Assembly: GCA_900128565.1 (NCBI GenBank)
Contig: LT636185.1
Coordinates: 1-12,871, forward strand
From: Stramenopiles sp. TOSAG23-6
Taxonomy: Eukaryota; Sar
Reading direction: 5' to 3'
DNA length: 12,871 nt
The notes beneath the pieces were generated by a model. It made no database searches and was not told the DNA's origin. It saw only the letters and a program-made list of their open reading frames with translations. Position 1 is the first letter of the stretch, and each line of letters opens with the position of its first letter. Shown here piece after piece: positions 8,698-12,871 of this stretch. The position numbers and the translations under genes are program-made.

Positions 8698-10279
8698 TTA
8701 CTCAGAGATCCTAAATTTCCCATTACGTATGTATTTTGGAAAAATATTTCAAAAAAAAATCGTTAGGTACGAATTTTCGTACGAAAAATAAATTCGAAAT
8801 TGAAAAAAAAATTCAAAATACATATCTTTTTCTAATTCACAAACACAACGTAACAAACTAGCGCGTAATTTTACAGAAGCGATATTTTCTAGCCGTTTTA
8901 TAGCATTTGAAGAATTTTCACTGCAAAATTTTATATGGATATCGTCTGGATCTAAATTGTCTGGGGCACACTCTCTCCAGGTAAGTGTTCCATTTGTAGA
9001 AACGAGTATATTTCCACTACCATCACATAATTTCCCGTTCCAACTGGCTTCTATAATAAACTCAAATAAAACTATTTGTTTTCCTTTTCTTGAGGCAAAT
9101 TCTGCTGTACCTTCCAATTTCTCAATTTTTGTGACTGATATTTGACTAGGGTTAGGGCTTGATATATTACAAATTTTTTTTCTTAATGTCTGAATAGCCC
9201 ATTTTGTGATATCGGCATTTTCCCAATGAAAACTTCTTTCATTCCACTGACTTCCATGTATTGGAAAAAAATATTTGTTTTTTTGTTTTGTAAAATATTT
9301 TGTTAGGTACAAAATTTACTATGAAAAAAAAATAATTTGAAATTTAATTTTGAAAATGTACAAGCTGAAATGATTTTTCTGTTTTTTCTGTTTTTTCTGT
9401 TGGGGAAATTTGAGATATTTTGGTTGCAAAAAGTGGAGATGGATTTATTAATTTACTTGCAGCGGATTCAGCCGAATGAGCAGCTACAAAAGCTTTATTT
9501 TCTATCGAAATTGTAGAGATTTTATCACCAATGTCTTGAGAATTTTCAGGTGGAGTTGGTGGTAATAGGGTTAGGGTTTTCTTTTGTTTAATGGTAGTCG
9601 GATTAGGATTACTTTTTTGTTTCACTGTTTTTTTCAAAGGAAGGAGAGCGGCTTTTCGTTCTGTTTCCATTGAGGACACACCAAGGATTTCTGCTTCCTG
9701 TTGACGTATTTTTTCTTCAATTGCTAATTTTTCTTTACCTTTTAACTGTATTGCTTCATCTGTTTTTTTTTTTGCTTCAATGCGACGACTTTTGTCTGCT
9801 ATTATTGCAGCATGATCATTACCAATACTCATTAAACGTTTGAGAAAATTTCTGACCGCCGCGTAAATTGCACGTCTTCCTTTATCTCGCATGAGTGTAG
9901 CAGCTGGTCCAGAGTCACCAGATATATGAACTTCAAATTCGTCATCTTCAACATCTTCAGGGACAATTGAAGGTATATCAACTGTGCCTTTACTTTTTTT
10001 CTTGGTTAACTTTGAGTATCCTTCCCATCGCAACTGGGCTTCAAACTCAAATATTGCAATTTTTTTCCCTCGGCGAATGTTGACTGCTGAATCACCGCGT
10101 ACGTATCTAACCTCCTTTATGTGACACGTCGCGTCGCCACAGTCAATTGAAATAGACTTGAAAAGGTGTTCAAGAAGTTGTATAGAGAACTTTGTATGAT
10201 TTGTTTCTTCCCAGTGGTACGAATTTGGATTCCACAATGAACCAACACCTCTACTATTTCCAAGAACTTTGGACGCCAT
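8698..10279 (-). CDS. Hsp90 co-chaperone with two Aha1_N domains
   Basis: Exons 10279-9362, 9255-8822 and 8728-8698 (minus strand) join to 460 residues. Residues about 15-152 match the N-terminal domain of Aha1, which binds the Hsp90 middle domain and stimulates its ATPase. Visible marks are NPNSYHW at 17-23 (compare Aha1 NxNNWHW), a basic NIRRGKK loop at 67-73, and the strand IAIFEFEAQLRWEG. Residues 153-306 are a charged helix followed by a Pro/Thr/Lys-rich linker. A second, diverged copy fills residues about 309-450, with NERSFHW, ASRKGKQ and VLFEFIIEASWNG. The usual C-terminal AHSA1 domain is absent: after the second copy only a short tail (IRNGKFRISE) remains. The role is probably cytosolic and Hsp90-related. 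Whether both copies bind Hsp90 is unknown. The gene diverges from ATG6. Confidence 0.85.
8729..8821 (-). repeat. Introner-like intron (copy 6), perfect terminal repeats
   Basis: On the minus strand this 93-base phase-2 element begins GTATTTTGAA and ends CCAAAATACAT. Including the flanking AT, the ends form a perfect 10-bp inverted repeat (ATGTATTTTG and CAAAATACAT). Removal joins GATAT to ACGTAATGGG and gives a short final exon ending in TAA at 8698. The core at 8767-8782 (plus strand) is GTACGAATTTTCGTAC, with 7-bp perfect arms. Confidence 0.85.
9147..9157 (-). repeat. Telomere-like CCCTAACCCTA tract, coding
   Basis: The sense strand reads CCCTAACCCTA inside the second Aha1_N copy and encodes Pro-Asn-Pro in a loop (SSPNPSQ). 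The tract is short, but two more like it occur within 2.7 kb. Confidence 0.7.
9256..9361 (-). repeat. Introner-like intron (copy 5) between the Aha1_N copies
   Basis: On the minus strand this 106-base phase-0 element begins GTACATTTTC and ends CCAATACAT. It lies just before the second Aha1_N domain and joins the linker (...SFQL) to GSQWNERSFHW. The flanks differ here (CTT before, CAT at the end), so the usual two-base repeat is not exact; only TG is shared. The region after CTAAC is A-rich and rearranged (ACAAAACAAAAAAAC), making this one of the more diverged copies. Confidence 0.83.
9374..9399 (-). repeat. 9-bp tandem repeat, about three copies
   Basis: The unit TTTTTTCTG on the plus strand is repeated three times, the first copy short by one T. 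It encodes the repeated tripeptide Glu-Lys-Thr in the linker ahead of the second Aha1_N domain. This is ordinary slippage-type low complexity. Confidence 0.85.
9566..9579 (-). repeat. Telomere-like AAACCCTAACCCTA tract, coding
   Basis: The sense strand contains AAACCCTAACCCTA, encoding part of the linker TLTLLPP. AAACCCTAA is identical to the plant telo-box, but here it lies inside an exon rather than a promoter. Confidence 0.7.
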
Positions 10280-10735
10280 TTTACATTAGTTATATTAAAG
10301 AATAAAGAGGGAAATGTTACAATGAATATACAATAGAAATAAACGTATCCTCCAAGTATTTTTTATTGACAGACAGACACAACACAAGCAAAAAATCGAC
10401 AACGGACGACACGGTTCTTTTCAAACAAAAAACGGAAAACCGAGTCAGATGATGACGTGTCATCATCGCGTTGTTGTGGCGCCATCGCCGCCATATTCGA
10501 TTCCTATAGATGATTCTTCTTCCAGTCTTCCACGGGTCATGAATCACCAGAAAATATTTTATGCATATTTTATAGATGATTATTTGGTCTAGAGATTAGA
10601 TTCAATTCAATAACCCAATTGACCATATCTCATTTTGCTTCATCTAGACAAAAAAAAGCAAAAAGTATTGCTTCGAAATATATTGAGAACTGAGAGTATT
10701 ATAGTTATAGGAAGGAAATATTCCACGTAATATAG
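10280..10735. promoter_or_regulatory. Divergent spacer with CRE-like palindrome
   Basis: This 456-base spacer separates the divergent Aha1-type and ATG6 genes and holds no convincing gene. The clearest structure is 10448-10467: GATGATGAC and GTCATCATC form perfect 9-bp arms around GT. Its centre TGACGTGTCA resembles bZIP (CRE/ATF-like) sites. A GC-rich patch with GGCGCCATCGCCGCCAT follows at about 10479-10495. The 11-mer TATAGATGATT occurs twice (about 10505 and 10571). A stress-type bZIP controlling both a co-chaperone gene and an autophagy gene would make sense but is inference. Confidence 0.5.
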
Positions 10736-12158
10736 ATGGTTGACTCAAAAAAAGTAGTTCCACCGGTAGATTTTGAAGTGGCTTGGGATAAATCCTCTTG
10801 GGACCCTGCCTGTCAATGTTGCGGCTACCCATTAGTTCTATTACCACCTGAAGAATCATTTAATGATCGATTCCGCGCTCTTCGGAAGTTTGTCCAGGCT
10901 GGCTCTTTGAAAGATTCAACGAGTGGGAATAATGGGACTGTAGAGCATAACGCAACACGGAGTGATTCTGATGATATGATACATTCTTTGACTTATGATA
11001 GCAAGAGTTCCTTGAGTGCTCTGTGTAGCCTGGCAAGGTTTTGTTCTCCATTAGCAAGTGATCCCGTGGAATGTCAACCTTTGTGTGCTCGCTGCAGTAT
11101 GAATTCAGAAGAAAGAGTAAAAAAAGAGTTGGAAGAAGTTCTTGCTGAGCGTGATTTATATCTAAACTTTATGAAATCTTTGGAGAAAGTAGATATCAGT
11201 GATAACAGTTCAACTATATGTAATATAGCAAAGGCATCGAACGAAAAAACAAAAACAAAGTCTCGGGAATTTTCTTCTTTCTCTCTGGCGGAACTTCGAC
11301 TCGAATTGGAACGAATGAAAAAAGAAGTGTCACAAGTAACGCTACAAGTAGAGAAAACTGAAAATGAATTAAGAATAGAAAAATTAAAGACAAAAAAACT
11401 AAAAATATCATCCAGAAAATATTGGGAAAAAACAGGCAACTGGGAACTTCAATTGGATTGTGATACCCAAGAGTTGAGGTCACTGGTACTTCAGGAGCAA
11501 CGCCTGGATGAAAAATTATTACAACTTAAAAGAACGAATGTAAATAATGATGCTTTTTATATATGGCATTCGGGTCCATTTGGTACAATTAACACATTCA
11601 GATTAGGTAGGCTTCCGACACAACTTGTGGATTTTGCTGAAATTAATGCGGCTTGGGGTCAGGCAGCTGTACTAATGACAACTATTGCTAAAAGTCATTT
11701 GAATTTTAAATTTAGCAAATTTAGAATTATACCAAAAGGATCGTATTCTAGAGTGAGTCGTATTGGTGATGAGCGTAACTACAATCCTCTATATTGGGAT
11801 GGTGGTTGGCGTGGTAAAAGTGCATATAATCGAGGAATGTTTGTTTTCATTAACCCTAACCCTAATTAATTGTGTACTTCATTTGAGTGTACTAAGAAAA
11901 TTTTGTATCTAACAATTTTTTTTTTAAAGTTTTTTTTCACCATACATGGTTGCTTTTCTTGCCTGTCTTGATGAACTTGGTCGATATGCGGCACGTGTTG
12001 ATCGTACCATTCATATGCCGTATCAAATTAAGGATTATAAAATAGGAGGCTACTCAATTCAATTAGGTGACTGGCAAAAATGGACTTTTGCGTTAAAATA
12101 TTTACTTACTAATTTAAAGTGGCTTGTTGCATGGACTTCAAAGGCGAATAATGAGTAA
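10736..12158 (+). CDS. ATG6: Autophagy protein ATG6/Beclin 1
   Basis: Exons 10736-11838 and 11948-12158 join to 437 residues. ATG6/Beclin is a subunit of the class III phosphatidylinositol 3-kinase (Vps34) complexes in autophagy and endosomal sorting. An N-terminal cysteine pair (CQCCG, C26 and C29) and a second pair (PLCARC, C117 and C120) match the conserved zinc-type positions. Residues about 122-270 are coiled coil (ERDLYLNFMKSLEK). The evolutionarily conserved BARA domain runs from about 274 to the end: FYIWHSGPFGTINTFRLGR, EINAAWGQ and the terminal ALKYLLTNLKWLVAW. The element removed lies between GM and VAFLACL, exactly where the family reads continuously. The loop that carries the membrane-binding aromatic finger (FFW in animals) reads GGWRGKSAYN here and is about two residues shorter. 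No BH3 motif is evident. The gene converges on RPB3. Confidence 0.95.
11839..11947 (+). repeat. Introner-like intron (copy 7) in ATG6
   Basis: This 109-base phase-2 element begins GTTTGTTTTC and ends CACCATACAT. It is the longest copy and among the most diverged: the core is AAGAAAATTTTGTATC, followed by CTAACA. Removal joins GGAAT to GGTTGC and restores RGMVAFLACL, so conservation of Beclin fixes the junction to within a few bases. It alone carries a CCCTAACCCTAA insertion near its 5' end. Retention would end the protein at a TAA in that tract, deleting the last 70 residues of the BARA domain. Confidence 0.92.
11851..11865 (+). repeat. Telomere-like TAACCCTAACCCTAA tract in intron
   Basis: Two and a half CCCTAA units lie within the ATG6 element. 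Other copies have T-rich sequence at this place, so the tract was gained by this copy. Confidence 0.75.
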
Positions 12159-12367
12159 TGTTTTTTTGTTGGGTATTACATTTTGGTACAAAAAAAAATA
12201 AAGTCCTTGATTCAGAGTATTGGATACATTTTTTTCGTACTACAGCTAGTAATAATATTTCGATAACATACATAAAGTACAAAATTTTGTCATAAATTTA
12301 TCATTCAATTGTATCAAAGTGTTGCAAAATCTGTATATATCTCCACTGCACACTCCTAAAAGTAATC
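12159..12367. other. Convergent spacer between ATG6 and RPB3
   Basis: This 209-base AT-rich spacer lies between two converging genes. It holds T and A runs and, at 12277-12290, GTACAAAATTTTGT, which resembles the core palindrome of the intron family. The CTAAC motif and element ends are missing there, so it is at most a relic. No gene is seen. Confidence 0.5.
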
Positions 12368-12811
12368 TTAGCGACCAACACTATACAACTCACCTGGGAG
12401 AAGTGGCCGAGCTGCAGTATCAGCAGACTCAAAACGACCTGGCAACGTCCGAGGTAAATTTTGTATGTCACCTCTTTTATCCATTACAACACCATTTATA
12501 TCTGTATTTTGTCCCTCATTCTCAATTTCATGTTTGAGTTGCGTTTCAACTATCTCAATTTTCTTTTCAATAATTTTTAGCGCAGAGAGAACCACTTCAG
12601 ATGGTGTCAAAGCACCTGTTACTTCTACTGTAAAAATAAATCGTTCTGGCACAGTTCTAATCTTGACACAATCTTCTAACTCAGGATCACCAGATTCCTG
12701 ACGAAGATCATTATGAAAGGTATCTAAGTCGTTACAGTATGTCACAGCGAATTTATCACGCACAACAACTTTTCCAGCAGAATTTAGCTCCAAAACTTTA
12801 GTGGAGAAAGC
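12368..12811 (-). CDS. RPB3: RNA polymerase II subunit RPB3, C-terminal part
   Basis: This exon encodes the last 147 residues, with the upstream exons outside the window. It matches the end of RPB3 (POLR2C), the alpha-like subunit that pairs with RPB11 during Pol II assembly. The marks are FSTKVLELNSAGKVVVRD (compare plant RPB3 PTKVFEIDP...VVVVD) and ERFIFTVEVTGALTPSEVV, the conserved dimerisation strand. The helix ALKIIEKKIEIVETQLKHE follows. RPAC1/AC40, the Pol I/III paralogue, is the main alternative, but the STKV-LEL segment favours RPB3. About 50 residues after the helix form a poorly conserved hydrophilic tail. The Zn-binding and N-terminal parts are not in the window. The stop is TAA. 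Confidence 0.85.
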   Translation of the reverse strand, partial: AFSTKVLELNSAGKVVVRDKFAVTYCNDLDTFHNDLRQESGDPELEDCVKIRTVPERFIFTVEVTGALTPSEVVLSALKIIEKKIEIVETQLKHEIENEGQNTDINGVVMDKRGDIQNLPRTLPGRFESADTAARPLLPGELYSVGR

Positions 12812-12871
12812 ATGTATTGTGAAAAAATAGTACAAGATTTTTGTTATTAGGTACAAAATTTCGTACGAAAA
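12812..12871 (-). repeat. Introner-like intron, 3' part only (copy 8)
   Basis: On the minus strand this partial copy shows GTACGAAATTTTGTAC (12851-12866), CTAATAA, a T-rich tract and the end CACAATACAT, after which the RPB3 frame opens with GCTTTCTCC. The window edge removes its 5' end. As at base 1, the break falls at the conserved core. Confidence 0.8.

Noticed and set aside
10317-10547. Minus-strand 76-codon frame as a gene
   Set aside because: It lies in a divergent spacer, has no recognisable domain and an odd Arg/Trp/His composition, and overlaps the GC-richer palindrome region.
12277-12290. GTACAAAATTTTGT as a further copy of the element
   Set aside because: Only the core palindrome is similar; CTAAC, the T-rich tail and both ends are missing. 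At most a relic.
1-12871. Alternative genetic code
   Set aside because: TAA, TAG and TGA all end genes at sensible places and none is needed as a sense codon.

Overview
The window is AT-rich nuclear DNA from a eukaryote. It carries a core eukaryotic gene set (ATG6/Beclin, the RNA polymerase II subunit RPB3, an Aha1-type Hsp90 co-chaperone) in short alternating transcription units. The standard genetic code fits, since TAA, TAG and TGA all end genes here. A secreted DOMON protein and an EF-hand protein of possibly ciliary type suggest a unicellular flagellate or alga, perhaps of the stramenopile/alveolate sort. The species cannot be named from the sequence.

Layout: (1) 56-2507 (+), EF-hand protein, 5' end outside the window. 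(2) 2734-4368 (-), Ser/Asn/Arg-rich disordered protein, no introns. (3) 4608-5858 (+), coiled-coil protein of unknown role. (4) 6018-8596 (-), secreted DOMON protein. (5) 8698-10279 (-), protein with two Aha1_N domains. (6) 10736-12158 (+), ATG6/Beclin 1. (7) 12368-12811 (-), C-terminal part of RPB3, with its 5' end outside the window. Pairs 1/2, 3/4 and 6/7 converge with 159-226 bases between stops. Pairs 2/3 and 5/6 diverge from shared spacers. The genes do not form a pathway.

The outstanding feature is one family of short intron-like elements, complete copies 90-109 bases. There are seven complete copies and two partial ones, the partial ones at the very ends of the window. Every copy lies inside a gene and in the sense orientation, and removing it restores a reading frame and, where a family is recognisable, the conserved protein. 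On the sense strand each complete copy starts with GT, usually GTAYGTTTT. All copies then have a near-palindrome around GAAATTT, a branch-point-like CTAAC/CTAAT, a T-rich tract, and an end in TAC followed by AT (once TT). The 3' end has no AG. The ends form short inverted repeats, and a dinucleotide (AT or TT) is usually repeated at both junctions. No conventional GT-AG intron is needed anywhere in the window. This looks like a burst of transposon-derived introns (introners) with a non-AG acceptor. It is comparable in kind to the non-canonical, repeat-derived introns reported for Amoebophrya dinoflagellate parasites and for the tunicate Fritillaria, but the sequence family itself is not one I recognise.

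Other points of note are three short telomere-like CCCTAACCCTA tracts, all on the sense strand of genes 5 and 6, a duplicated Hsp90-activator domain, and an ATG6 that seems to lack the usual aromatic finger.
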